64,000 nucleotides of DNA. Source: Agromyces sp. H17E-10. Its GTDB lineage: Bacteria; Actinomycetota; Actinomycetes; Actinomycetales; Microbacteriaceae. The notes below the pieces were generated by a model. It did no database searches, was not told the origin of the DNA, and saw only the letters and a list, made by a program, of their open reading frames with translations. The translations under genes were made by a program, and so were the position numbers. Below, in pieces: positions 52,627-61,145 of the stretch. Every line of letters starts with the position of its first letter. Positions within the stretch are counted from its first letter, which is position 1. The stretch covers positions 1,240,001-1,304,000 of the forward strand of contig NZ_CP095042.1 of NCBI RefSeq assembly GCF_022919715.1, read 5' to 3'.

Positions 52627-53082
52627 ATGGCCACCAACGATGACCACGTGCACCGGCGGCCGCAGACGGCGGTCGAGCTCGCGAACGACGGCGACCTGGT
52701 CGCGACCGAGGTGCTGCAGGGCGAGCTCCTCGACGCGGAGACCGACCCGCGCACGGTGACCGATGGTCCGGTGCTCGAAGCCGTCGCCGCCGCCGACCCG
52801 GCCGAGGCGGCCTCGACGCAGCAGCCGACTCACGTCGAACGCCCGACGATCCGCTGGGGCGCCCTGGTCTGGGGGCTCCTGTTCGCGGCAAGCGCGGCGT
52901 TCGTGTTCTGGACCCTCGCGTGGAGCGCGAACAGGGACCAGGCGCTCGCCGCGGCCATGGAGCTCAACCCGATCTCGGTCGTGCTCTACGGCCTCCTGGC
53001 GATCGGCGTCGTGGTCGTGCTGTTCGGAATCGTGGGGCTCATCCGTCGCGGCGAGCGCAGGCGCCGGCTCGCGCGCGACTGA
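52627..53082 (+). CDS. hypothetical two-helix membrane protein
   Basis: 151 residues, starting 2 nt after the PspC gene stop, so the same operon. A hydrophilic N-terminal half (about 70 residues) precedes two membrane helices (WGLLFAASAAFVFWTLAW and LYGLLAIGVVVVLFGIVGLI) and a basic C-terminus RRGERRRRLARD. The family is not recognised. Probably an accessory of the PspC envelope-stress module. Confidence 0.75.
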   Translation: MATNDDHVHRRPQTAVELANDGDLVATEVLQGELLDAETDPRTVTDGPVLEAVAAADPAEAASTQQPTHVERPTIRWGALVWGLLFAASAAFVFWTLAWSANRDQALAAAMELNPISVVLYGLLAIGVVVVLFGIVGLIRRGERRRRLARD

Positions 53083-53115
53083 GGCACCGCGGCATCCGCA
53101 CCGCCTGCACCGCCG

Positions 53116-53502
53116 TCACCAGACGGGCAGCTCGCGCTCGCCGAGGGGCGTGAGCTCGGGCGGCATCGGCCAGGCGAGCTCGAACCGCATGAGCGGGACG
53201 TCGATCGCGCCGAAGTCGTCCTTCTTGACGACGATGCGGACGGTGCTCACCTCGGTGATGCGCACCCGCAGGTCGGTGCCGTCGTCGAGGCGCAGCACGT
53301 ACGGGTCGGCCAGGTAGCCGATGCCGTGCGCCTCGAGCAGCTGCTCGCCGTCGAGCCACTCGACCGCGGCGCCGTCGCCGAGCTCGCGCCCGAGCAGGTC
53401 GATCGGCACGAACCCCTCCGAGCCGCCGACGCCCTCGGGGCGCAGCCAGCCGACGAGCTCGCCGTCGGGGCGGCGGTGTTCGATGAAGTCGGTGCGGTCC
53501 AC
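53116..53502 (-). CDS. hypothetical protein
   Basis: 128 residues, acidic, without membrane segments. Starts MDRTDFIEHRRPDGELVGWL; contains VPIDLLGRELGDG and YVLRLDDGTDLRVRITEVS, suggesting a compact beta-rich fold. Similar small proteins occur beside murB in related genomes, but no function is known to me. GTG start at 53502 with TAGGGT 6 nt upstream. Confidence 0.75.
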   Translation of the reverse strand: MDRTDFIEHRRPDGELVGWLRPEGVGGSEGFVPIDLLGRELGDGAAVEWLDGEQLLEAHGIGYLADPYVLRLDDGTDLRVRITEVSTVRIVVKKDDFGAIDVPLMRFELAWPMPPELTPLGERELPVW

Positions 53503-53508
53503 CGTTCG

Positions 53509-53514
53509 ACCCTA
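53509..53514 (-). promoter_or_regulatory. -10 hexamer for a leaderless transcript (hypothetical protein)
   Basis: Minus-strand TAGGGT is 6 nt before the GTG at 53502. Confidence 0.5.
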
Positions 53515-53533
53515 GTGCGACTGCATCGACCGG

Positions 53534-54727
53534 TTACAGCTCGACGCCCACGAGCACCGGCTCGGGTCGCAGCACGATGCCGAATTCGGACTGCACCCGC
53601 TGCTGCACGAACCGGGCGAGCTGCACGAGCTCGCCCGCGCTCGCTCCACCGCGGTTCGTGAGCGCGAGCGTGTGCTTCGACGAGATCGCGGCACGCGAAC
53701 CGGGCAGCGCGAACCCGCGGCGGATACCCGACTGCTCGATGAGCCATGCGGCCGACAGCTTCACGAGCGGGCCGGGGGCATTTTCGAGCGGTTCGGCGGG
53801 CGCGTCGGATGCCTCGAGCGAGGCCTGCAGCTCGAGGAACGCGTCGAGCGGGGTTCCGGAGGCGAGCGTCGACAGCGGGGTGACCTCGTCGGGTTCGTCG
53901 GGCTCGACGTACCAGCGGGGCGCGTCGGCCGGCATCGTGCGCGCGACGCGCTCGGTGACGATGGGGTTGGTGAAGAACGATCCGGCGCTCACCGAGTCGG
54001 GGTCGTCGGGGTCGAGCACCATGCCCTTCGAGGCACGCAGCGCGAGCACGGTCTCGCGCACCCGCGCGATCGGCACGCGGTCGCCGAGCTGCACGCCGAG
54101 TGCGCCCGCGAGCTGCGCGTACGCGATCGGCTGTCCGAGCGCCTCGCCGAGCACGGCGTGCTCGGCCGACGTGTCGTGCAGGTCGAGCTCGACCGAGACG
54201 ACGATGCCCGCGAGGCCCTGCTTGAGCACCGAGGTGCGGTAGCCGAGCTCGAGCTCGTCGGCCGTCATGCGGCGCGGGGCGTCGGCGCCCTCGTCGAGGA
54301 ACTCGATGCCGACGAGCACCGCCTCGAGCTCCTGGCCGTAGGCGCCGATGTTCTGCACTGGGGCCGCGCCGACCGAACCGGGGATGCCCGACAGCGCCTC
54401 GAGGCCCGAGAAGCCCTGCTCGACGGTCCAGTCGACGAGGTCGTCCCACGTCTCGCCGGCCTGCACGCGGAGGCGCACCGACCCCTCGGCGGCACCGGGC
54501 AGCACCTCGATGCCGCGCGTCGCCACGCGGATCACGGTGCCGTCGAAGCCCTCGTCGCCCACGAGCAGGTTCGACCCGCCGCCGAGCGCGAGCCATGGGG
54601 CGTCCGACTGCCAGGCCTCTCGGGCCAGGTCGACGAGGTCGCGCTGCGTCGTCGCCGTGACGAGTCGCGTGATCGGCCCGCCGACCCGCAGGGTCGTGAG
54701 CTCGGAGAAGGTCGTGGCGTCGGTCAT
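53534..54727 (-). CDS. murB: UDP-N-acetylmuramate dehydrogenase
   Basis: 397 residues. FAD-binding segment LALGGGSNLLVGDEGFDGTV, substrate loop GLEALSGIPGSVGAAPVQNIGAYGQE cited as residues about 114-139, catalytic serine/arginine regions GYRTSVLK and SVSAGSFFTNPIV, and the C-terminal SAAWLIEQSG. Reduces UDP-GlcNAc-enolpyruvate to UDP-MurNAc for peptidoglycan. ATG at 54727, 1 nt after the upstream MaoC stop: a tight operon with the two dehydratase genes. Confidence 0.96.
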   Translation of the reverse strand: MTDATTFSELTTLRVGGPITRLVTATTQRDLVDLAREAWQSDAPWLALGGGSNLLVGDEGFDGTVIRVATRGIEVLPGAAEGSVRLRVQAGETWDDLVDWTVEQGFSGLEALSGIPGSVGAAPVQNIGAYGQELEAVLVGIEFLDEGADAPRRMTADELELGYRTSVLKQGLAGIVVSVELDLHDTSAEHAVLGEALGQPIAYAQLAGALGVQLGDRVPIARVRETVLALRASKGMVLDPDDPDSVSAGSFFTNPIVTERVARTMPADAPRWYVEPDEPDEVTPLSTLASGTPLDAFLELQASLEASDAPAEPLENAPGPLVKLSAAWLIEQSGIRRGFALPGSRAAISSKHTLALTNRGGASAGELVQLARFVQQRVQSEFGIVLRPEPVLVGVEL

Positions 54728-54728
54728 C

Positions 54729-55154
54729 TCAGCCGAGTGCGACGCGAACCTGCGCCTTGCCGAGCACGGTCGCACCGTCGAACGACACGGTGAGGTCGAT
54801 GCGCGCCTCGGAGGCCTCGGCGTCGAGCTGGCCGACCTTCGCGACGACGGTCACCTCGGCGCCCTGTTCGGGGTCGACGACGACCGGGCGCGTGAACCGC
54901 ACCTGGTAGTCGGTGACGCGGGCGGGGTCGCCGACCCAGTCGACGACGGGCTGCACGGCGAAGCCCATGGTGAGCATGCCGTGGGCGAGCACGCCGGGCA
55001 GTCCGACCGATGCGGCGACGTCGTCGCGGTAGTGGATCGGATTGAAGTCGCCCGAGGCGCCGGCGTAGCGCACGAGCGAGTCGCGCGTGAGCTCGAAGGC
55101 CCGCTCGGCGACGACGTCGCCGACGGCGAGGGAGGCGAGGTCGGGGGTCGGCAT
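54729..55154 (-). CDS. MaoC-family (R)-hydratase/dehydratase, HadB-like
   Basis: 141 residues, hot-dog fold. The hydratase motif with Asp and His is seen in GDFNPIHYRDDVAASVGL and PGVLAHGM. It would dehydrate 3-hydroxyacyl thioesters as a heterodimer with the preceding gene product, like mycobacterial HadAB. Start overlaps the upstream stop by 1 bp (TGATG). murB follows 1 nt later. Confidence 0.88.
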   Translation of the reverse strand: MPTPDLASLAVGDVVAERAFELTRDSLVRYAGASGDFNPIHYRDDVAASVGLPGVLAHGMLTMGFAVQPVVDWVGDPARVTDYQVRFTRPVVVDPEQGAEVTVVAKVGQLDAEASEARIDLTVSFDGATVLGKAQVRVALG

Positions 55155-55600
55155 CAGTCTTCTCCTCGGATGACGAGCGTCGAGATCGCGGTGACGACGT
55201 GCGCGCCGCCCTCGTCGGTGATGACCGACTCGGCCGTGACCATCGAGTGGGCGCCGAGCGTCTTCACGCTCGAGACGGTGAGGGTCGCGGTGAGCAGGTC
55301 GCCCGCGACGATCGCGCGGCTCGACGTGAACCGCTGGTCGCCGTGCACGACGCGCGAGAAGTCGATGCCGGCGTCGGGGTCGGCGAGCAGCTGGGCGAGC
55401 GTGTGCTCCTGCACGACGACCGCGAAGGTCGGCGGGGCGACCACGTCGGCGTGACCGGCGGCACGCGCGGCCTCGGGGTCGAGGTTGATCGGGTTCGTCG
55501 CGAACACGGCGCGGGCGAACTCGCGCACCTTCTCGCGACCGACGAGGTACGGCTCGGTGGGCGGTAAGACCCGCCCCTGCAGCTCGGGGTTCACAGACAC
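55154..55600 (-). CDS. MaoC N-terminal/FAS1-like dehydratase subunit, HadA-like
   Basis: 148 residues, hot-dog fold without the hydratase dyad, as in HadA-type partner subunits: YLVGREKVREFARAV, VVAPPTFAVVVQE, RFTSSRAIVAGD. Forms a heterodimer with the HadB-like protein for fatty-acid dehydration (family knowledge). GTG at 55600 with TAGACT 6 nt upstream, first gene of the hadA-hadB-murB operon. Confidence 0.87.
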   Translation of the reverse strand: MSVNPELQGRVLPPTEPYLVGREKVREFARAVFATNPINLDPEAARAAGHADVVAPPTFAVVVQEHTLAQLLADPDAGIDFSRVVHGDQRFTSSRAIVAGDLLTATLTVSSVKTLGAHSMVTAESVITDEGGAHVVTAISTLVIRGED

Positions 55601-55606
55601 CCCGAC

Positions 55607-55612
55607 AGTCTA
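55607..55612 (-). promoter_or_regulatory. -10 hexamer for a leaderless transcript (hadA-hadB-murB)
   Basis: Minus-strand TAGACT is 6 nt before the GTG at 55600. Confidence 0.55.
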
Positions 55613-55643
55613 TTCGGCGCGCCGATCGCCACAGGGGCCGCGC

Positions 55644-56258
55644 TCACTCGTCGCGCAGGCGCGCGAGCCGCAGCCGCAGCGCGTCGAGCACCAGCTCGAG
55701 GCCGAGCTCGAACACCCGATCGCTGCGCGCGTCGCCGCGCTCGGCCGAGGCGATGAGCCGCCCGAGGCTCCGCGTCGGCACGCCCGGCTGCCAGATGTCG
55801 TCGGGCGAGGCGTAGTCGAGGCCGAAGCCGAGGGCGAACGAGTCGAGCACGGCGACGACCGACAGCACCTCGTCGTCGGGGAACCCCGCCTCGGCGAGCG
55901 CCGTCGCGAGCGAGTCGTAGCTCGCGATGACCGAGTCGTCGGTGATCGTCTTGCCGACGAGGAGCGGCACGATCGCGGGGTGCTCGGCGTAGAGCCGCCG
56001 CATCCCCTGCATGGTCTCGACGACGATCTCGTCCCACGTGCCGGTCGGCAGCTCGGGCAGGTACCTGCGGCCGAGCCGACCGCGCATGAGCTCGATGATG
56101 CCGTCGCGCCCGTCGACGTGGTTGTACAGCGACGACGGCGTCACGCCCAGGCTGCGGGCGAGCGCGTTCACCCCGAACGGGGCGCCCGAGTCGACGAGGT
56201 CGATCGCGGCGTCGGCGATGCGGTCGGTCGACAGCAGCGGCACCTTGGGCCTCGCCAT
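55644..56258 (-). CDS. TetR-family transcriptional regulator
   Basis: 204 residues. N-terminal helix-turn-helix (GVNALARSLGVTPSSLYNHV) and a TetR_C-type ligand domain. GAGGAGGAG upstream sets the ATG at 56258. Divergent from the MFS transporter and amidohydrolase genes with an AT-rich dyad between, so it probably represses them and itself until a ligand binds. Confidence 0.88.
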   Translation of the reverse strand: MARPKVPLLSTDRIADAAIDLVDSGAPFGVNALARSLGVTPSSLYNHVDGRDGIIELMRGRLGRRYLPELPTGTWDEIVVETMQGMRRLYAEHPAIVPLLVGKTITDDSVIASYDSLATALAEAGFPDDEVLSVVAVLDSFALGFGLDYASPDDIWQPGVPTRSLGRLIASAERGDARSDRVFELGLELVLDALRLRLARLRDE

Positions 56259-56352
56259 GGGCTCCTCCTCGGCTCGGGTGTGGGTCCGGTCCGCCAGCCT
56301 ACGCGGATGCCTCGGGCCGCAGGGTTGCGGATCGGACGCCTCCGTGCATAAT

Positions 56353-56371
56353 AAACGAACACCATTCATTT
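56353..56371. promoter_or_regulatory. candidate TetR operator
   Basis: AAACGAA-N5-TTCATTT, one mismatch, within the AT-rich patch of the divergent TetR/MFS promoter region. Confidence 0.45.
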
Positions 56372-56437
56372 AATGCGGCCTCCCCCGCCGCGCCACCCCC
56401 GGCACGCCGACGTGCCCCGATCCCCACCGGAGCCCCG

Positions 56438-57733
56438 ATGTCGCACTCCGACCTCAGCGCACGCGTTCCGCTGCGCCTGCCCACCGCGACCGCGACCTTC
56501 GCGATCGCCATCGCCGGCTACCTCGGCGTCAACCTCTCGCCGTACATGATCACGGCCCTGCAGACCGCACTCGGCGCCGACCTGCTCACCGCGAGCTGGA
56601 TCGTGACGGGAGCCCTGCTGGCGACGGCGATCGTCGGCCTCGCCGCGGCGCCCCTCTGCGCCGGCCCCCGGCGCCTGCTCGTCGCGCGGGCCGGGCTCGC
56701 GCTCGGCGTCATCGGCTTCGGCGCGGCCGCCTTCGTGCCCGCGCCCGGCGTCGTCGTCGGCGGGCTGCTGCTCGGCGGCGCCGGCGCGGGCGGCGCGGTC
56801 GCGGCGGCCGGCGCCGCCCTCGCCGCGTTCCGCAACCCCGACCGGGTCGCGGGATTCAACGGCCTCGCGAACCGCGGCGTCATCACGATCGTGCTCTTCG
56901 CCATCCCGCTCATCGGGCTCGCCCCGATCGACGTGTTCGGCGCGCTCGCCCTCTTCAGCCTCGTCGGCATCGCCGTGAGCGGCTGGCTGCCGGCCGCCCC
57001 CGTGCACGCGCCGCAGGCCGGCGCCGCGGTCGCCGAGGCGATGCCCGTCGAGGTGACGCCCACGGGCGTCGTGCGCGCGGTGCCCGCGCGCAGCGCCGCC
57101 ACGACCCGACTCGTGACGATCGCCGGGTTCACGCTGCTCGTCACGTTCGCCCTCTGGGCCGCGAGCGAGGACTCGCTGTGGGCGATGGCGGGCGCCATGG
57201 GTGCCGAGCAGGCCGGCCTCACCGACGCAGGTCTCGGACTCGCGCTCAGCGGCGCGACCGCGGGCGGGCTCGTCGGGTCGGTGCTGCTCATGATCGTCGG
57301 CGACCGCTGGGGGCGCGCGCTCCCCCTCGGCGTCCTGCTCGTGCTCGGTGGCATCCTGAAGATCGTGGAGGGCTTCACGACCGACGAGACGTCGTTCATC
57401 GTCGTGTTCATCGCCTGGAACACGGTCTACGCCATCGCCTTCATGTACTTCGTCTCGACCTCGGCCGCGCTCGACGCCGACGGCCGCTGGTCGGGTCCCC
57501 TGCTCGCCGTGTACCTCGTCGGCTCGAGCCTCACCCCCGTGATCGGGGCGGCGCTCGTCGGCGTGCTCGGCTACCAGGGCTTCGCCGTGGCGCTCGGCAT
57601 CGCGAGCTTCGTGCTCGCCGTGCCGGCCGTCGTCGTCGCCCGCCTGTCCACCCGCCTCCAGTGCACCGAGTCCGACCCGTCGGGCGGCGCGCACCCCGAG
57701 GCATCCGTTCAGACCCAGGAGGTCACCGCGTGA
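56438..57733 (+). CDS. MFS transporter
   Basis: 431 residues with about 12 membrane helices and no large soluble domain. ALGADLLTASWIVTGALLAT and NPDRVAGFNGLANRG mark the N-half, and GDRWGRALPLGVLL is the MFS loop motif between helices 8 and 9. Part of a two-gene operon with an amidohydrolase (4-bp GTGA overlap), so it probably imports that enzyme's substrate or exports its product (inference). Confidence 0.87.
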   Translation: MSHSDLSARVPLRLPTATATFAIAIAGYLGVNLSPYMITALQTALGADLLTASWIVTGALLATAIVGLAAAPLCAGPRRLLVARAGLALGVIGFGAAAFVPAPGVVVGGLLLGGAGAGGAVAAAGAALAAFRNPDRVAGFNGLANRGVITIVLFAIPLIGLAPIDVFGALALFSLVGIAVSGWLPAAPVHAPQAGAAVAEAMPVEVTPTGVVRAVPARSAATTRLVTIAGFTLLVTFALWAASEDSLWAMAGAMGAEQAGLTDAGLGLALSGATAGGLVGSVLLMIVGDRWGRALPLGVLLVLGGILKIVEGFTTDETSFIVVFIAWNTVYAIAFMYFVSTSAALDADGRWSGPLLAVYLVGSSLTPVIGAALVGVLGYQGFAVALGIASFVLAVPAVVVARLSTRLQCTESDPSGGAHPEASVQTQEVTA

Positions 57734-59367
57734 GCCGCACGCTCGTCACCAACGCCCGCATCTTCACCGCGAACCGTCCCGGCGACGGCGCGGAATGGGC
57801 CGAGGCCCTCGTCGTCGACGGCGAGACGCTCGCCTACGTCGGCGACGCGGCGTCGGCCGCCGAGGCGGCCGGGCCCGACGCCGAGAAGCTGGACCTCGGC
57901 GGCCGGCTCGTCGTGCCCGGTTTCCTCGACGTGCACACCCACCTGCACATGCTCGGCGACGCCCTCGGCCGGGTGCAGCTGCGCGATGCGCGCGACCTCG
58001 GCGAGATCCAGGCCCGGCTGCGCGCCGCCCGGGATGCCGCACCCGACGCCCCGCACCTGCTCGGCGTCTCGTGGCTCTTCGACTCGGTGCCGGGCGGCTC
58101 GCCCACCCGGCAGATGATCGACGAGGTCGTGGCCGACGTGCCCGTGTTCCTCGACGCGAACGACCTGCACTCGACGTGGGTCAACTCGGCAGCCCTCGCG
58201 GAGCTCGGCATCACCCGAGACACCCCCGACCCGCTCGGCGGGCGCATCGGCCGCGACGCCGAGGGCGAGCCCGACGGCATGCTCTACGAGACCGCCGCGC
58301 AGTACCACGTGTGGACGCACCTCGCCGAGGTCGCCACCGACGCCGACCGCGACGCCGCCGTCGAGCGGGCGCTCGACGCGTACCTCGCCGCGGGTGTCAC
58401 CGGCGCCGCCGACATGTCGTTCGGCGAGCTCGAGCTCGCGTCGATCGAACGGGTGGCCGCGCGGCGGGGCGGGCTGCCGTTCCACCTCGTGGGGTACTGG
58501 CTCATCGACAACACCGGCGACGACGCCGAGAACCTCGCGCAGGTCGCCCGCGCCGTCGAGCTCGCGCAGCGGCCCGCCACCCCGTGGCTGCGCATCGCGG
58601 GCATCAAGCTCATCACCGACGGGGTCATCGACGCCTGCACGGCCGCGATGCGCGCGCCCTACGCCGACGGCTCGAACGCCGACCCGATCTGGCCGTACGC
58701 GCAGATGGCCCCCGTCGTCGCCGCCGCCGACGCGGCCGGCCTGCAGGTGGCGCTGCACGCGATCGGGGATGCCGCGAGCTCGTCGGCGCTCGACGCGATC
58801 GAGCACGCCATCGAGGTCAACGGCGACCGGCCGGCCGGCCGCCCGCGCCGGCACCGCGTCGAACACCTCGAGTACGCCGCCCCCGGCACCGCCGAGCGGA
58901 TGGCGCGCCTCGGGGTCACGGCCTCGATGCAGCCGGTGCACTGCGACCCGTCGATCATGGACAACTGGAAGGCGCAGCTCGGCGACCACCGCGTCGACCG
59001 CGGCTTCGCGTGGCCCGAGTACCGCGACGCGGGCGCCCTGCTCGCGTTCTCGACCGACGCGCCGACCGCGCCGCATCCCGCGCTGCCGAACCTCTACATC
59101 GCCACCACGCGCAAGTCGGCGCTCGACCCCTCGCTGCCGGCGTACGCACCCGAGTTCGCGCTGCCGCTCGCCGAGGCGCTCGGCCACGCGACCCGCGACG
59201 CCGCGGCGTCGATCCGCGAGGAGGACGAGCGCGGCCGCCTCGCCGCGGGGCTCGCCGCCGACTTCGCGGTGCTCGACGCGGACCCGTTCGAGGCCGGCGA
59301 GTCCGCGCTGCTCGACGCCCGCGTCATCCGCACCGTCGTCGGCGGTAGCACCGTGTACGAGGCGTAG
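57730..59367 (+). CDS. amidohydrolase (YtcJ/AgaE-like)
   Basis: 545 residues of the amidohydrolase superfamily. Metal-ligand motif FLDVHTHLHMLGD, the region LHAIGDAAS, and FSTDAPTAPHP with the catalytic aspartate. Hydrolyses an amide, ester or related bond of a small molecule; the substrate is unknown. GTG start overlaps the MFS stop. Controlled with the transporter by the TetR regulator. Confidence 0.9.
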   Translation: MSRTLVTNARIFTANRPGDGAEWAEALVVDGETLAYVGDAASAAEAAGPDAEKLDLGGRLVVPGFLDVHTHLHMLGDALGRVQLRDARDLGEIQARLRAARDAAPDAPHLLGVSWLFDSVPGGSPTRQMIDEVVADVPVFLDANDLHSTWVNSAALAELGITRDTPDPLGGRIGRDAEGEPDGMLYETAAQYHVWTHLAEVATDADRDAAVERALDAYLAAGVTGAADMSFGELELASIERVAARRGGLPFHLVGYWLIDNTGDDAENLAQVARAVELAQRPATPWLRIAGIKLITDGVIDACTAAMRAPYADGSNADPIWPYAQMAPVVAAADAAGLQVALHAIGDAASSSALDAIEHAIEVNGDRPAGRPRRHRVEHLEYAAPGTAERMARLGVTASMQPVHCDPSIMDNWKAQLGDHRVDRGFAWPEYRDAGALLAFSTDAPTAPHPALPNLYIATTRKSALDPSLPAYAPEFALPLAEALGHATRDAAASIREEDERGRLAAGLAADFAVLDADPFEAGESALLDARVIRTVVGGSTVYEA

Positions 59368-59377
59368 GCGCGGCGGG

Positions 59378-59482
59378 TCTCGATACGCGCCCTCCTTCGT
59401 CGGGCGCTACTCGACCACCGGAGCGGGAGTCGGGGCGCTCCTCGACCACCGGAGTGGGAGACGGGCGCTCCTCGACCAGCGG
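59378..59482. repeat. tandem intergenic repeats
   Basis: An opening GGTCTCGATACGCG half-unit is followed by units of 30-31 bp, GGGCGCT[A/C]CTCGACCACCGG, starting at 59402, 59433 and 59463. They are a truncated tandem form of the GGTCGAG element seen elsewhere. Confidence 0.75.
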
Positions 59483-59491
59483 AAGAAGAAC

Positions 59492-59525
59492 GAGGCCGCC
59501 CCCTGGTGTCGCAGGGGGCGGCCTC
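59492..59525. terminator. bidirectional hairpin terminator
   Basis: GAGGCCGCCCCCT / AGGGGGCGGCCTC around an 8-nt loop, between the convergent amidohydrolase and APC permease stops. Confidence 0.8.
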
Positions 59526-59554
59526 GTCGTGCGTTCGGAGGGTGGGCGCGAAGC

Positions 59555-61135
59555 TCACTCCTCCGCGACCGCGCGCGAGAGCGTCTCGCCGCGGAAGTAG
59601 GCCGGGCGCTTCCAGCGCTGCCAGAACATGATGACGACGCCCGACAGCAGGATCACCATGCCGAGCACGAACACGAGACCGACGCCGAAGACCTCCGAGC
59701 CCGAGCCGTAGTCGGGGTCCATGCTGTCGATGAGCGTCGTGAAGAACAGCACCGCGAGGATCGACCCGCCGACGAGCGGCGCGACGAACCGGAAGAACAC
59801 GTTGCGCGCGCTCGCGAACAGCGTCTTGCGGAAGAACCACACGCACGCGAACGCCGTGATGCCGTAGTAGAAGCAGATCATCATGCCGAGGGTCGTGATC
59901 GTGTCCCACAGCACGTCCTCGCTCACGAACCGCATGACCGTGTAGAACACGGCCGCGACGATCGCCGCGATGACGGTCGCGTAACCCGGCGTGAAGAAGC
60001 GCGGGCTCACGGTCGCGAACTTCGACGGCAGGGCGCCGTAGTGGCCCATCGCGAGCAGGGTTCGTGCGGGCGACACGAACGTCGACTGCAGCGACGCCGC
60101 CGAGCTCGAGAGCACGGCGAGCGACATGAAGATCGCGAGCGGCCCCAGCACCGGTCCGGCGAGGTAGAAGAACGCGTTCTCCTGGATCGCCTCGTTGCCG
60201 AGCCCCACGCCCTCGGTGCCGACGCCCGCGAATGCGAGCGAGCCCATCGCGACGAAGAGGTAGATCGCCACGACGATCGTGACGGTCAGGGTCGCCGCCT
60301 TGCCGGGCGTGGTGCGCGAGCCCTTCGTCTCCTCGTTCATCGTGAGCGTGACGTCCCAGCCCCAGAACACGAAGAGCGAGACCGACAGGCCCGCGACGAC
60401 GGCGGAGAACGAGCCGACCTCGAACGGGTTGAACCAGCTGAGCTCGACGGGCGTCGCGTCGAACGCCGTGCCGTTCGCGACGTGCCAGAACGCGGCGACG
60501 CCGAACCCGATCATGACGAGCAGCTGGAACCCGACGAGCCAGTACTGCACCTTCTGCGTCGTCTGCATGTCGCGGTACGAGATGAGGGTCGCGCCGAGGA
60601 TGAACACGAGGCAGGTCGCGACGTTCACGAACGGGTTGCCGACGAGGTCGGCGACCGCCGCGGCATCTCCGCCGAAGAACCCGACCACCTGCGAGACCGC
60701 GAGGTAGAAGAACTCGACCGCGATGCCCGCGAGGTTCGAGAGCACCACCACGGTCGCGGCGATGAGGCCCCAGCCGCCCATCCAGCCGAGCCACGGGCCG
60801 AAGGCCCTGGTCGCCCAGGTGAACGAGGTGCCCGAGTCGGGCATCGCGCTGTTGAGCTCGCGGTAGCCGAACGCGACGAGCAGCATCGGGATGAACCCGA
60901 GCAGGAAGATCGCCGGCAGCTGCGTGCCGACCTCGGCGACCGTCGGGCCGAGCGCGCCCGTGAGCGTGTACGCGGGGGCGATGCACGAGATGCCGATGAC
61001 GATCGCGCCGATGAGGCCGACCGAACCGGCCGACAGGCCCTTCTTCGTGAGGCCCGGGTCGGCGCCGTCGACCATCGCGCTCGCGGTAGTGAGCGGCGCG
61101 TGCGGCTCGGTGTGGTGTTCGTGGGGGTGCGTCAT
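59555..61135 (-). CDS. APC-superfamily permease (probable putrescine/polyamine importer)
   Basis: 526 residues, about 12 membrane helices, with AGSVGLIGAIVIGISCIAPA, GTSFTWATRAFGPWLGWMGG and SPARTLLAMGHYGALP, typical of APC amino-acid/polyamine permeases. His-rich N-terminus. It lies 10 nt after the universal stress protein gene and in the same operon as a flavin amine oxidase, so a polyamine is the likely cargo (inference). Confidence 0.88.
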   Translation of the reverse strand: MTHPHEHHTEPHAPLTTASAMVDGADPGLTKKGLSAGSVGLIGAIVIGISCIAPAYTLTGALGPTVAEVGTQLPAIFLLGFIPMLLVAFGYRELNSAMPDSGTSFTWATRAFGPWLGWMGGWGLIAATVVVLSNLAGIAVEFFYLAVSQVVGFFGGDAAAVADLVGNPFVNVATCLVFILGATLISYRDMQTTQKVQYWLVGFQLLVMIGFGVAAFWHVANGTAFDATPVELSWFNPFEVGSFSAVVAGLSVSLFVFWGWDVTLTMNEETKGSRTTPGKAATLTVTIVVAIYLFVAMGSLAFAGVGTEGVGLGNEAIQENAFFYLAGPVLGPLAIFMSLAVLSSSAASLQSTFVSPARTLLAMGHYGALPSKFATVSPRFFTPGYATVIAAIVAAVFYTVMRFVSEDVLWDTITTLGMMICFYYGITAFACVWFFRKTLFASARNVFFRFVAPLVGGSILAVLFFTTLIDSMDPDYGSGSEVFGVGLVFVLGMVILLSGVVIMFWQRWKRPAYFRGETLSRAVAEE

Positions 61136-61145
61136 CGCGGGTCTT

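Noticed and set aside
59402..59482. Tandem ~30-bp units as a possible CRISPR array
   Set aside because: The units are contiguous with no unique spacers and belong to the dispersed repeat family; no cas genes are present.
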